Assembly (NCBI RefSeq): GCF_000247695.1
Contig: NW_004624795.1
Location: forward strand, 10,210,000-10,273,999
DNA: 64,000 nucleotides
Origin: Heterocephalus glaber
Lineage: Eukaryota; Chordata; Mammalia; Rodentia; Bathyergidae
Direction: 5' to 3'
The notes below the pieces were generated by a model. The model ran no database searches, was not told where the DNA came from, and saw nothing but the letters and a program-made list of their open reading frames with translations. Positions 11,601 to 26,600 of this stretch are shown piece after piece (within the stretch, counting starts at the first letter, position 1; every line of letters begins with the position of its first letter). Made by a program: the position numbers and the translations under genes.

Positions 11601-14600
11601 CCCAAACAGGGGTCTTGGTCAGGCTAGCTAACGGAGCCAATGAAAGCATAGAAGCTAAGCAGCTACTTTATAACCAGATCAGATTTTAGAAGGATCCTTC
11701 TGGTGTTGTTTTTGATGATAAATTCTGGGGAAGCAAGGAAGCATCTTGATTGTGAGCAGAAAATGGTATCTGTGGTCCAATAAATTTGCAAAACCAATTG
11801 CCTATTTTATCACTCAGAGTTTGTAAATTTCTTTGCTTTAGTAAGGCTCTAAGTGCTTTGTTTAACTCAACATTTACAAACTTATTTGACCAAAGAATAC
11901 CTACTTGCTAAATATCTGTTAGTATTCTATAGAATATGATAGTAGACTACCTTGAGAAACAAATCAATATTTTCAATCACTGGATATATATATATATATA
12001 ATCAATCACTGGATATATATATAATATATATAATATATATATGTTACTTTTAAAATTAGGGGCATTATGGTGGGCTGGGGATTTAGCTCAGTGGCACTGC
12101 ACCTGCCTCACAAGTGCAAGGCCCTGAGTTTGATCCCTGGTACTGGGAGAAAAAGAATTAGGAGCATTATATCATTTTGCTGCACATTCTCAGACTTCTT
12201 GGCCTTGGGAAAGTCACTTCCTATCACTGGATTTGGTTTCTATCTATATAAAATGAAGAGATTAGATGATACTAAAAAACAAAGGTTTAAACACATAAAA
12301 AATTAATCATTAAAGTTCATATGCAATGATCTTTTTTAAAAAAAACCCTCACAGTTAGAATCTTTTATAGGTATAAACTTTGTGACCTGTGATGTGAACA
12401 AACATGTTAAACTAAAATTTAAAAATTAAATGTCAGAGTTAAAAGGTGTATAGTAGATAGTGTTTTTCTTTTTTTCTGGTATTGGGGATCGAACATGGGA
12501 CCTTGCGCTTGTGAAGCAGGTGCCGGAACCACTGAGCTAAATCCCCAGCCCAGCAGATAGTATTTTTCAAAAATGCCCACAGCAGTATTTCTAGTTTGAC
12601 ATGGTCTTCACAGGCCATTCAGAACTCTAAAATAAAATGATTTATGACTTTTCTCTCATGTTCTCATCCAAACAGTCCTTCACTAAAACTACACACCGAA
12701 ACACTCTATTTAAATATGTGAATCCAGTTTTAAATTTTATCCCATCAAGGCTGAAATGCCTTTTTGTCTCAGTGTCTTTGGGTGCAGATGTTTAGTTTAA
12801 TTTTGTGAGTATGATGCTAATTTGTTGGTTGCTGTTTTAATGCCAGAGCTCAGGGCTGGGTATTGCTTTGACTAGTAAAGAGACTTAGATTGTAAATCAA
12901 CACCAGAATACTGTGTTGTGCCCAGATTTCAAGGTCCCCAAAGACCACCAAGGAGCCGATTCCGATGTAAACACACGAGAGTCGTTTATTCAAGCTCGAG
13001 CAGGGACTCACAACCGTCACCGCCGCAGCAGGTCAAGATTGAGAGCCCCGACTCCAAATTAGCAGGGGTTTTTATAGTAGTTACAGCAAGGTTCTAGATT
13101 GGCAATTAAACCTGATTGGTTGTGCCTTGCGTACCCAAGCTGCAAACGGTTACACCTGGAACATTGGGGTAGCTGTTGCGAGGGGATGGCTGAACACTTA
13201 TCACAAGCAGGTGGGCAAAGTACATCTTGTGGTTTTAGGTCTCACAACTGCTCATGGCCAAGTCATGCTGAATGGGTTCTGGCACAGGATCAACTTGTTT
13301 ACAGAGACTATTGAATGTGTAACTATTTTTCTTGCTATGCTTTTTGTTAGTAACACATACAAATCTGGTGTGAGGAGTGCTAGTCTTAATTGCATTTTTT
13401 TAATGATACATTTTTAAAATTAAATGGCAGGACTGATCTAAAGTAGTGTGATACCATCTTCTATGGAGAGAAAGGATAGGGAGCCTGTCTGATGATTTTA
13501 AAATCTAAAAATGAAACCAGAAGAGACAGACTATGGAGAAACAAAGGTATTCCTTGGTTTGTAATTTTTCAAAGGTTTTATCACACTTGACTGAACTACT
13601 GGGGTCAGTAGAAGTAGAACCTCCCACATGATGTGCCAGCTCCCTGGCTGGCTGCCCTCATGGATCCACAGTTGCTTCAGGGCCTTCAACATAAGCCTAA
13701 GTGGTCATCAGGTGGTGGCCAGCAAGGTAGAAGACGAAGCCTTGAGAGCAGTAGTGGTATTGGTAGAAGAAGTGTATGACCCTGTTTTCTCCTATTTTGT
13801 GTTAGCTGACCAGTTAGAAATCAGAGGGCATGGCAAAGCAGGACTTAAAAAAAAACAAGAACTTCCCAGCCTTGGACAGTCTCCTCCATCACCCTCCTCT
13901 CCCCTGTAGCTGTAACTCCTTGTTCTGGTACAGATAAAATTAACAACTATGTCCTGTAAGCAAAGTTTATGACACTCTGTTCTCATATGATTTGTAAGAC
14001 ATTGGCTTCTTTCAAGACAAAGTTACAAAACTGCCTGCCCTTGTCCTGTTCTAATAAACTCACTTGCTATGTCACTAGAAAAATCACCCACTTTGATAAA
14101 ATGTATAAAAGCTGGAACTTCTCTTTGTTCAGTGCTCAGCCATTTTGAACAGAGTCCACTGAGCCCATGTTTACACCTTAAATAAATCCTTCTGACTCCC
14201 ATTTGGTCTCTCTTGCCTCTTGGAATTCTGTAACAAGGGGACCTAGTGGTGTGGTTCCTCCAAGCCAGCTCCAGGGCTGAGAAGGGCAGAACATGTGGAA
14301 AAAGAAGTTGACTGGCACATAGGAAAAAACTTCTACTTGAATATTATTGGGCTCCTCCTGCACATATTCGTAACCAGCAACTGCAGTCTTATCATACTAT
14401 TAGCATTAAAATCAGCATGTGTATTTGGACCCTCTTCCTGTCTTACCTGTTTGTGCTTATCTTTTACTAGTTCTGTATATTTGGAGCCCATGTCCTGTCT
14501 GTTTTCTTCCACCTGAAATCTATTTTCTTAGAATCTTTTCTCTGTTCCTCCAGTCCATGTTGACCATTAAATCCTAAAGCACTACTGATTCACAGGGCTC

Positions 14601-17600
14601 CTGCACTTTGTTAGACAATTAGGCAGCAAAACTATTTTGGGTAGCAGAAACTTTTCCTTAAGGCTGTGCTGCCTATGGACTTTGAACTTGACTGGGTGGA
14701 GACTGGATTTCTTTAGCCAAAGTGGAGGGTGAGGATTGTGAGGCTGCAGCTGGTCTAATGAGGGTGAGAGAGAGTTCAGGGTGTCTACTCTGGCCACAGG
14801 AATGAAGACTTGCAATGAATGTTTATTTGCAATCTTGGCATTGTGCACTAGCTCTTGAGCATCTTCCTCTTAACCTTGAATAACTGACTTTCTCCAGAAC
14901 CTCCTACTTCAGTCTTTCTTACGTTTTGCCTAGCCCTTGTAAGACAATGGAAGAAAAGGCTATTTTAGCCTTTTGTAGAGTAAAAGGGGGGCTCAAATTC
15001 AAATGTATAATTTAAAAAAGGTTTACTCTAGTTTATTAGAGAAATAGCAAAAAGAGAACAACTGACAGTTAAAAAGATGAAATGAAGGTCAGGTCATCAT
15101 TTCCGACTACCGTCTTTACCATTCAGGAACTTGTAAGGTCTTGTTACCATGGTTCTAGGATATGGTGGAGTCCTTCCCGAGATTCTTTCCTGGTTCTTGT
15201 TGTACTGAACAAAGAATTGGTCAAGACATGTGACATATGTTGTAAGGTTTTACATTTATTAAAGGTAGAAAAAGAAATACTGTATCTTCTTCAGAGTGAG
15301 TGTGGGCCAGTTAACTAGGAAAAGAAGTACACTCTGCAGGGTGAGTGGGCCACTGAAGAAAAAGACCACAGTGGCAATGGGGTTAATGCCAGAGGTCTTC
15401 TGTATCCCCTTACTCCTTGGGATGACATCAGATCTAGGTCCTATTAAAACCCTGCTTGATCTCATGCCACAAGAATTGAAGATAGTATTTTCTGATTGGT
15501 CCCAAGTCAGCCCTTGGGAACTGTTTTTCTGGGCATGTGTCCTGGATCTCTGTGATTGACAGGTAACGCCCACTTGCCCATCTGGCTGGCCATGCCCTAA
15601 TCTCCTGCCTCAGTACCGAGAATAGAAGGGTCTTTGAATGTCATGGAGTCCTTCCTCTCTCCTTTACAGATGAGGCTGTGTATTCAGAAAAGGGTGATTT
15701 GCTCACATGGTAGCAAGTAATGGAGCTGGAATGGGAACTTTGCTGTTCTAAGCTTGTGTTCTGCCCAAGGTGCCAACTTGTTTCTCATTGCAAACCCAGG
15801 CCTGACCTTCTAGTGTCCATGGCTACCCTTTGGTTTACCCTCTGGGTGTGAATTAGTTCTTAAGCTAGTTTGGAAGCAACATGAAGGCGGTAACCAAAGC
15901 CTGTCTTTTTAAATCCTCATAGTACTTTGTACAGTTATGCATATTTCCAGTCTATGCTTTGTACACTGAATGAGCTTATTAAAGGTCTGTTGAGTCAAAC
16001 AGATTGATTCTTTTTATTGAAGAATTAATGACAGGGCAAAAGAAGTACTTAAGACAAGAAGATTTACTGAAGAGAAAGGCATGCAGGGAATCAAATGTTG
16101 ACAGTATTAAATAGGAAGAAAAAAGGAGTCACAGAATGTTTCTAATAAGTTAATGCTCTGGAGACTTGCGCTGATAATTCATTCTTCAGCAGAGGTGTGT
16201 ATAAGGAGAAAAACAGTGTGAGCAAAAGCTGATAAATGTTTGGTTTTAGGCTGGGAAGGAGATAGTTTTATTTTGAGGGGATAGAGCCATTCTATGGGTT
16301 TCCTGCAGTCTGGGTGGGGAGAACTGGAAGAGAGGAAATATGTGAAAGTCAGGTAATAGGAATATTGTCATACAGATACTATTTCCAGAGGCGGTGGGTC
16401 CTGTTTGTACTTTTCCAAGGGACATGCTCAGCCATTTTTGTTGTGAGTGCATTGCCTGGTGTTGGTGAATGTGGGATGAATGTAGTTCCTGGTGAAAATG
16501 CAGGGAGATTGCTCTCACTTAATTCCCAAGTGGTTTGTGGAGGATAAGATCCATCTGGATGTCCAGAAGAGGAAGCTTTTAATGAGCTCCTCTTTGTTTT
16601 GCTCCAAAGCCTTCTGAATTGATTGTTAAATGTACTCTAGCACAGAAGCCTGCCTTTGCCTAAAGGGAGGTGATTCCAGGGCTCTATGATGGACACATGC
16701 ACTAGCAGCTGTCACTGTGTTTTGACTTGTTCCTCCCGGCCTCCCATAGTTCCCCACATCCACAGCCTCACAAGTACCTGCTGTGGGGAACTCTGACCCA
16801 TCCTTTTTGTCCCGGGTGCTTGATCTGCACTGTTTCCAGGTGGCGTGGTCCTCCTCTGAGACAGACATCAATTGCAAAGATAAGAGTGGGCTGGCTTTTG
16901 AAGAGGGTTTTCACATTCTGCTTTGCAAGCCTGCCGAGAGATGGGCTGCCTCTTTCATGTTTCCATTCCATCTGTCTCTTGAAAGGGCAAAGGGAGGGTC
17001 TTATGTGACCAGGGGCTATTGATGTTGGTTGCAAATTCATTTTAAATTAATTTCTGTATTTTAGTCACAGATATCTAACACCCATTGTATCTCCTTGATC
17101 TTGACCTTGTTCCAGTAAGGCTGCCAGTGAACAACAAGAGGAATAATTTCTGTACACTCTAAAGCGAGAGCAAAGAAAATGTTCTCATTCATCAGGGGAG
17201 TTATATAAAGTGCTGGCTTTTCCTTTGCATGATATTGGGTCCTGAGTAATAGTGCAAGTATTCCTTGATTGTATTAATTATCTAGATGAGTTTGTGGTGA
17301 CCTCTTCTTAAATAACTACAATGTTTTTATCTATTACCCATTGGGTGCTAAGCATTGTAGGGGCTTCAGATACACCATTTCCTAGTTTACAACAACCCTG
17401 GGAGATAGTTGTTATTACTGTTGTACCATAGATTGGGGGTGGGACTTGAGCCTAAGGTTAAGTTTTAGCCTTTCTTCTTTAAATCCCTTATCAGGTATGT
17501 ATGTATATTAGAGGCACCTTTTCTACTGAGTCCAAGGTCTCTTCTCTTTGCCTCGCTTTCTACCTGTCTTTGTTTTATTAACACTTGGACACACCTATCT

Positions 17601-20600
17601 GTTTACATATTGTATAAGATTATTTTTACACTACAGAGGGCAGAGTTGAGTAGCTGCAACAGAGATGAGATGGCACACAAAATAGAAAATACTTAATATC
17701 TGGAGCTTTAAGGCAAACTTTGACCCTTGCACCCCTGCTCTATACCATTGCTGATAGAGCCATGTACTTAGTACCGTTTTTCCTGGATGTTAGTTGCAAG
17801 TGTAAAAACCTAGTCTGTCATCTGTTTGCCTACTTCACTTTCTTTTTCCTTTTTCTTTTATTGTTGTCTTCTAAATATTTTCATGATTTTACGGAGGGTA
17901 GTGGGTTTTACCTCTAAGTCGAAATGCCAGTTAGTAACAGTTTGATTTATTTATTTAGAAATTTCCTGCCAGGAGTCTCATAATAGAGTGTTTAGATTCT
18001 AAATGGTTTTGTGCAGCATGAATTTTTCAGTGAGCCTTTCTTTCTTAAGGGAAAAAAGTCAGATTTGTAATTGTGTGAGGTTCCAGCAAGCCCTACTGCT
18101 TTCACTGTGAGAAGACAAATGTCCCTGTGCTTTTGCCTTATGTTAGTGTGCTATTACATGGACAAACTGTAGGCAAGATGGGGTAGAGGAAGTACTAATA
18201 TTCATTGGATCCACCTCCCGTTTATTGGAAGTTTGCTTGCAAGGAAGTCAGTTGTATGGAGACAGTTTTCAAATGTCAGTGTACGTAAGAGCACTTTGAG
18301 GTGCTTGTTTAACGAATATGGGTGCCCAAACCCTTAGCCCTGGAGATTCTGAATCAGTAAGTGAGCTGTATGTTGGTGCCTCTGATGCTTATGAGTAAAA
18401 GCTGGTTGGGGGTGGCATCCTGGCTTGATGCAGTGATTGAGTAGACCAAAAGAAGTTATTATCTATGATTAGGTTTTAAATCCTTGTTCAGTTTACATAA
18501 TGTGATGTAACTATAAACTTTAAGTGTTTAAGTACAACATAACTGGAAATAAAATTATGCCACTGTCAGTGTTTTTGAGCTACTACTTCTACCATCACTA
18601 ATTATGACAATAACATTTTATGTTTATGCTGTGTAATTGTAGAGTTCCTTATTACATAGATCCCATTTGACTTTTATGACAACCCTTGAGGTAGATACAG
18701 CAAGTGGTTATTTTTCATTTATCAATGAGAAAACATTTAGAAAACAAATTACTTTCTTCCCAGTGTGGCACAGCTAGTAAGCAGTGGATCTGGAATTCCC
18801 ACACAGTATTTCCATTTTCTAATCCAGTGTTATTTCCAGTGTACCATATAGTCCTTATGATATGTCTTGTGGCTTATAGAGAAAAACAGAAGCACGTGAA
18901 ACTCACTGGCTTCCAACAGGGAAGATGAGCTGCCACAGTTGAATTCCTTGGTGGTCTCCTGCAGGTGAATCAGTGTGGAGGTGATTTCAAATGTACCCAG
19001 ACTGGAGAGTCAGTTGTTTTATAGAGCATTCTTAACATGGAAGAAGAAACTTCTTTCCTTTCTTGACAGAAACTTTATAAGACGAGTCGGGAGATGCAGG
19101 AGAGGATCATGGACCTGCTTGTGGTGGTGGAGAATGAAGATGTAACCATTGAGCTAATTCAAGTGAATGAAGATTTGAACAATGCGATTCTTGGCTATGA
19201 GAGGTGAGTAGTTGGTGTGCCACCATTCATTCTGTTTCTACTAGGGTGTGTATTGGTCAGCTTCTCATGGGTGGAACAAAATACCCAACACCTGCAACTT
19301 ATAGGAGAAGAGTTAAATTTGGTTCACAGTTTCAGTGGTTTCCATCCATGGTCTGCCAGCCCTAAGGCGGGAACACTGGTGGAAAGGTACAGCAAGCTGC
19401 AACTGCTCAGCTCATGGAGGCCAGAAATCAGAGCTGGGGAACAGGGTCAGGAGAGATCTACCTATCCCAAGGCATGTCCCCAGTGACTCATCTCCACCTT
19501 GGCCCCACCTTCTGATAGCAGGCTCAATTATGAACATTAGTGGATTAATCCACTGAAAAGTATAGCATCCCCATGATCCAATCACTCCTATGGAAGTCTC
19601 TTAATCTAGTCAAGTTGACAATTAAGATTAGTTGGCATAGAATGCCCACAAAGAATGCTTTTCCTAGATTCTTTTTCCTCCATAAGAGTGGCATTTAGGG
19701 TACAGTTTTCCCTTGTGTGGGCTCCACTCCCTGAATGCCAGAGGTGTTCATTCTAAAGTGACTTGCTAGACACCCTTAGAGCCACCACCCCTACTGAGAA
19801 TTACTGGGTATTTTGAATTGCATAGCAGCTACATTTTAACAGGTGGATAAAAAGTGAGACCAGTCAGATGTAAGAGAAAAAGGTGGAAATGCTTAGATTC
19901 AAATCTAGCTGATGGTTTCTCATAAGTTGCATAACATCTTTAAGACCTTTTTTTAAAGGTATACCTATTTGGAGGGGTTATGGGTTTAAAATTTTTTTTT
20001 GAGGATTAAATGAGATAATGTGCATGAAAATACGTAACGGGGAGCTATCATATTAACACCCATTAAAAATTACTTTCTTGTCCTCTTCCCAGTTAAGGTT
20101 CCTCTGATCATTTTAAATGACTAGTTTGATTTGTTTTCGGTTTTTGGTTTTCTACTGATCATGAATGAACCAGGACCAATGGGATGAAACCAGTAGCTAT
20201 AAAATGTAGTTTCTTTCCTTGACTATTCCATATTCACTACCTATTAGGGACAAGCTGTTTTTCAGAAAAAAAGACAGGGCACTGACTGATATGAGCCCAG
20301 TAGGCACGCTCTTTCTTCACACTGAACAAACTCACAATCTATGCTGCTCTTTTTTGTGGTGTAAATCTTTGTAAGGAGAAAAATATCCAAGAAAACCACT
20401 TTTTCAGTATAATGCTGCCTTCTGGTTTTCATTTGGGAAAATACCGTTGCAAACCATAAAACGCTGCCTAAAGGCCTCCTCTGAGAAGGGAGACATCAGG
20501 AAATTGGATTATTTCTGTGAACAGCTTGTTCTAGTTCATCCTTGAAGTATGTGTTGCCAAAGTGACCATGGTAAACATGTGATAGAAACATTTGAGTCCT

Positions 20601-23600
20601 GATATTCAGAGAGAAGTTCTTGCCTCTGGAAAAGATAATAGTCTTGTATTTTAGTTCACGGTAAGCACTGTGACAAATTACCACAAACTTAGTGGTTTAA
20701 ATCAACACAAAATTTATTATCATAAGGTAATAAACTAAATTCACCAGGACAAGTCACAAATGGTGTCACTGGGTTAAACTTACGGTGTCAGTAGGGCTGC
20801 ATGTCTCTGGAGGCTGAAGAGGAGACTCCATCTGCTTACCTTTTGAAGCTTCAAGAGGAAAGTCCACTTTCCTTATCTCGTGGCCCCTTTGCTCCATGCT
20901 CCAAAGCCAATGTCTGCCTCAAACCGTCTTATATATTATCACTGTTACTTCTTCTGTCTTTTTCCATGTTTAAAAACTTTTATGACTCCTTTGAGTTCTA
21001 TCTATACTGTCCAGGGTAATCTTCCAGTTAAGGTGAGCTCACTAGCAAACTTTATTCCATTTGCAAACATTAATTCCCTCTTCCCATACAACCTACTGTA
21101 TTCACTGGTTCTGCTGACTAGGCTATGGATCTTTTGAGGAGGGCATTATTGTACCCATCCTAGTCTGCCCTCTGGTCCCCAATGATTCACCTCTATCCCA
21201 CATGCAAAATACATTCGCCTTGTTCCAGCATTTCCAGAATTCTCTACCATGACATGCAAGCAATAGCTGTGTAAATCAAGAGTGGAATTTGTCACCTAAG
21301 GCTTGATCTGGGAAGGTCGTTCATACCACCTAACACATAACTGACAAGCATACAAAGAGCCAATCTGTAAGTAGATGTAAATAAAAAGCATGCGTTTTAG
21401 AAAAATCCTTAAACCCAAGTGCATGTTCAGGTGTAGTATAAGCTTTTAGACTTTAGTGTTTAGGGACATGGAGTCAATGTGTTAAATAGTAATGCTATGT
21501 TTCTAAAGAAACTTTGAATTTGCAAAGCATTTCCACATTCATCTACCTCTACTATCTATATATCTATTTTTGTTCCTGAAAATAAGTTTCTGAAGAAATG
21601 GTCAAAAGTTGTTATTTCCCTTTAGCAGTTGGAGAGCTGAGATTCAGGAAATCATATGCATGGTCATGTAGCTTCTAGGTAATAGTGCTGCCATGAACCT
21701 TGGACTTCTACCTTCAGATTCATTAGTCTTTCACATCTGTTCTACTTACTTAACTGTTTCTCCTTTACATTCAGTGGGCAAGCAACATAAAATTAAATCA
21801 ATGTTAGAAAAGGTCAGTATTTTTCATAGGTATCAAGTAGCCTATTAAAAGAAGATAAACAGTGAAGCATTAAAATTAATTCAAATATATCTGAATTTTT
21901 ATGAAAAATTGTTTATAGTGGTAAAATAAGAAATAACATCAGTTGAGAACTTAGTTAAGAATAAGAGGAATGGCTAAAGGTGTAAGATTCATAAGGTAAA
22001 ATACAGTGATGAAAAATTACAGTTTTGAATAGAAAAATGCTCACATTGTTGAATTAGGATGTACAGTTATATAAAGTCTCATTTCAACTAAGTTTTAAAA
22101 GCAGAGTCATTTAGAAAACAATTAGTAAAAGAAAATAAACATTGTTATTAAATAGTGTTAATTTCTGGGTGATAAATTATTAATTAAAAAAATACTTCAC
22201 TATTTCCTCACTTTTTTCTTAAGAGTGTTAATATTCCATAAAATGGAAAAAGTTATTAATAGTACTTTACCAGATTTTGAATAGAGACAAGGCTCATTGT
22301 CATCATTCCCAAATATTTGTATATTTAAAATTTTTAAATTTTGTAGCATTTTCCTATCTGTTTTCTTAAAGTATTTGCATTTTGCTAACTCAAACAGGTT
22401 TACTCGAAACCAACAAAGACTTTTGGAGCAAAATAAGAACCAGAATGGAGCTACCAATGTAAGTGATTAGAAATGTTATAAAATAAACAATTGAATGTTT
22501 TACCAATTGCATAGGAAAAGAAAGGTTTACCTAAGAGAGGAGATACATGCATTGTAGAAGAGAAAATACATGCATTGACAATTTGAAGTGGTTTTGATGG
22601 TCTTGAGTATTTGTCTTAAGATGTCCTAAGGTCTCTAAATTAACAGGAAGCCATATAGAGGGTAAGATGTAACAAACTGTTACTGCCTGTTGAATGGAGA
22701 ATTCTTCCTCAAAAATGCATACACATAGGATCCTTTCCTCTCCAAAGGAGTGTCTCTAGGGAGAAAGCTGTGATAAGTTAGATGACACTTTTATTTTTCT
22801 AAATTGCATTTTTCTTTGCTTTGTTTTCAGACCTCCAGGGAGCCTTCTGCTCCATCTTCTGATCTCCTTGAGCTAAGTCCTAGCCCCCTGATGCCTACAG
22901 CCACTCAGGGAGACTTCAACATCATGAATGCTCAGCTTTCAGACTTAGGTAAATAAGCAATTGGGCCATTTCAGACCAGCAGAAGAGCTTGATGAGAAAC
23001 AGTTCTCCTTGGTTTCATGATTAAATGGCTCCAGAGAAGGAACGAAGTCAGTTTCAATATCAGAGAACACTATCAGGAGATGTAATTACTTCCTGGCAAA
23101 TGGTGGGGTCAAAAGCAGTACAGGAACGGAATGGGGTGTGTCTAGGGGAGGAAGTCGTTGAAACTCATCCTTCTGGCTTAGAATCTCAGGGAATTCAGCT
23201 GGCCTGCTTTGCAGAGGTTCTCCAGCTTGAAAACCAATACCTAAATCTCTTCTGAACCCACACACTATCTGTTGTTATCTTTGGGTTTTCTGCTATACTA
23301 CAGAATCAGGTAAGGGAATATTTGATGCAGAGAAATTCAGGAATTATGAGGCATAATCCATGCGATGATGAAATGTAGAGAGAAAAACAGGTTTCAAAGT
23401 CAGGAAAGTCCCAGTTGAAGTCTTATTTCTGTCACCTCTTAGCCACCTCACCATTGAGACCTTATAAAATGGGAACAATTGTTGCCTAAATAGGTTGCAA
23501 TGAAGGTAAATGAAATAATGTTTATAAAATGCATTGTAGGTGTAGGGGTACCTGTCTTATCTAACTTATTTGTTATCATTTACCTTTACTCCCCAAAAGT

Positions 23601-26600
23601 ATTGGTAAATTCTAAAATAAGCATAGTGAAAAATGCTAAAATCTAGTTGTACCAAACTAAAAGCACTTTCTTTTTCTTGTACATTATCTATTATAGTTTC
23701 CAGAACTAAAACCACTGAATTTGTGGCTTCTCTAATAACTTTCTTCATTTCTAAAACATTGCCTGTTGCTTGTAAGGCAGTGAGATGTATGGAATGAATT
23801 GCCATGGAGATTTTTCTTGTGTTTTCATCAGGAATTTCCAGAGAGGGGATAATTACTACCTTTGGGTATTTCACTTAAGTAATGGGAATTTAAGAACTTT
23901 GAGGAGAGGGTAGAGATCTGTGTAAACCATAACTTTTTACTTTTGTGCTGAATTATAGAATCCTTTCTATTCTGGATCCATTTGAGATTTCAGAAAATCC
24001 AATTCAATATTATTTGTTTCCTTTACAACAAGCTCTGTTTATGGGAAGGAATATCTTTCTGTCTGTCTGTCTCTCTCCCCGTGCTGTAAATACTACTTTT
24101 AAGTCTCTCTTAGGGGAAATATGATTCTATATATGGTGACAGACATATTTAAATTAATGCCTTTGATTCTGATTTTTGACTGTGGAAAATTCATTTTAAC
24201 AACTGATTGAGAAAATGTTTTAAAACCGAACCAGTCCATTTTGTGTTCTAGGTTTCAGCTCTCCAAGTCCTGTTGTAACAGACAACTCAAATTCCAGTCT
24301 TTATCCACATGTGGACTTGCTAGCCTTGGAAAATACAGAACTATCCCTGTAAGTATGTCAGTGACACAGCAGAACTAACACTAAGGCGTTCTGATTCCTT
24401 ATATTTCAGAAAATACGACATATTAGAAAAAGGTAGAGATTTAAGAATCACTCAGACCTGAGTTAGAATCTTAGCACTGCCTTCTCCTGGGATGAGATAC
24501 CTAGCTACTGTGAATCTTCATTTTCCTTCCACAATACTTTCTAGGAGTCTTAACCAAGATTCATGAGAATGAACTCTGTATGTAAAATTCTAATACAGGA
24601 CTTAGTATATAATAATCCTTCAATAAATTGACTCTTTTCTGTTATTTTTTAGTGGTCAGCAGGATATAGGGGCAATATAATGACAGAAGTGGAGGAAGAT
24701 AAGCAAGGTTCAGAATCATAAGAGTGATGGCCACACCAATTTCATGAAATTCCTGGCACATAGCAAGTGCTCCATAATTCTTTTGTTCATTTCATATAAT
24801 CTCCCTAGGAGTGCTTGGGTCAGTGCTGTGCTCATTATTTGTAGTGTACAGGAGAAGAGCCTGAGATTTAGAGAAGAACACTTGCCAAAGTTCACATAGT
24901 AAGTGGCAAGTCTGAACTGATAGGTCACCAAAACAGAAATATTAATGACCTACCAACTTATGAAAAGATACTCAGCTTTCCTTATAGTTAAGCATTTTGC
25001 CTTTAGCTCTTAAACTGGCAAAGTCCAAATGTTTGATAGCAAACTTTGTTGGCTATGGAAAGAGATACAACACTATCACAACACCATGCCACTCTCATAA
25101 GTGCAAGTGATAGCATCTATTAAAATTATAAATATGTTTACCTTTGTACCTGCAGCCTTATTTCTAAGAATTACACTGCATTCATGCAAAATCAGATATG
25201 TATAAGCTTATTCTTTACAACATTTTAGGCAATAGCAAATAAATGTAAATGACTCCAATATCCACTGATTTGGGACTGGTTAAATAAACATCAATGTAAT
25301 ATGTTACTGTACAGGTCAGGGAAAGAAATAGGCTGTGTGAGAGACAATCACCAATATATTGTTATGTGGGGGAAAATGATACAAATTAGTGTCTGTATAT
25401 GATAATACATGTGTGTAAGAAAATGAGAAAAAAGCATATATATTAATATGTGCCTCTGCATAAATAAAAATAGGAAGGTTGCAGAAGAAACTAAAAAGAA
25501 CAGTGATTTAAGTTTAGAGAGAGGCAGGAGAGAATAAATAGAACGAAAAACAATTGGAGTTTGCCTTATGACAAAGCCTCTGTTCCATATATATATATAT
25601 ATGGCACAATACAGTTCTGAGTCACATATCAAATGAATACAAAAAAATGTGCAAAGAGACTTCTTCATCTTATCTGCTTCATTCCCCGCCCCCTTCCCCT
25701 AATGTCACACTGTTTGCATCTGGGCAATCACTTTGTTAGGTTCTTATTTATCCTTTCAAAGTGTCTTTAGGTAATTGTGAATCTGATTTTTTCTCCTTTA
25801 TCAAATAAAATGTGGCCTATTAATACATTGTTCTAAATTTTGCTTTTGTCTTTCATTTAACATATATTGACAGTGTTTCTATAGCAGTCAATACAGATCT
25901 TCTAAAAAGTTGCCTAGTGTTTTATTAAACACTTACATATCCAATCACTGAATTACTTTTTTATATTTAAAAGAGAATGGGTCATAGGGCTCAGAATAAG
26001 ACATAAGAATTACACTGGGAATTCAAAAAAGCAAAGCAAAAATACCCCCCAAACAAAAGAACAAACGAGGTAAGAGAACAAGAGGAGAAAGGAAAGATTC
26101 ATATGCTGGGAAAAGACGGAGTGTCAATAGCTATTTTCTAGACCATGAAATTGGGTCAGTACCTTAGGATGGCTACCTGTCTTGACTCCAAGCAGTGCAG
26201 GTAGTTGCCTGATAAATGTCTAAAATAATAGATTTGGTTATCCTGCTAATCTAGTTGGATACTATGAGAAAGAATGAGTAATACAGATAAACACTGCATT
26301 ATGACAAATTTCTCCATAAAACAGTAAGAAAATAAGCTAGTTAATAGGAGTTTGTTTTATTTTAACTTTAACTTTTACTAGTGCATGTTTGTACTACATA
26401 ATGATAACATTCCTCGTAAGGAGTTGGTACATGTACATAACACATCTTAATTCTTTTTTCCATGCCCTGTTCCTACCCTCCTTCCCTAATAGTTGTTTAT
26501 TTTAATCTTTAGTCCAGTAGATTTCATACTTTGCTGTGCAAAAACATCACTTGAGTGACTGTTAAAATATGAAATTGCTAGCCCCTAGAAATTCTGATTC

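Larger units (their letters stand above)
9025..19069 (+). other. TOM1L1: TOM1L1 large intron (about 10 kb)
   Basis: No exon seen. Contents from left to right: B1 monomer (9678-9803), minus-strand L1M (about 9960-11150) interrupted by an ID-like SINE (10775-10861), (TA)n (11985-12045), ID-like SINEs at 12071-12150 (+) and 12474-12552 (-), a minus-strand solo-LTR candidate (12914 to about 13330), a plus-strand LTR candidate (to about 14235), a further LTR-like block (about 15060-15620), MIR relics near 15650-15830 and 17380-17520, MER5-like sequence (about 18290-18400) and a MIR near 18600-18850. Confidence 0.7.
19204..22397 (+). other. TOM1L1: TOM1L1 intron
   Basis: A MaLR-type LTR on the minus strand lies only about 40 bases after the exon (19243-19640). 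Another LTR-like piece with reversed orientation lies at about 20655-20960. The remainder is AT-rich with MIR-like scraps (21500-21720). No exon was recognised. Confidence 0.7.

Noticed and set aside
12914..15620. A complete provirus
   Set aside because: Blocks are in different orientations and I see no gag, pol or env frame between them.
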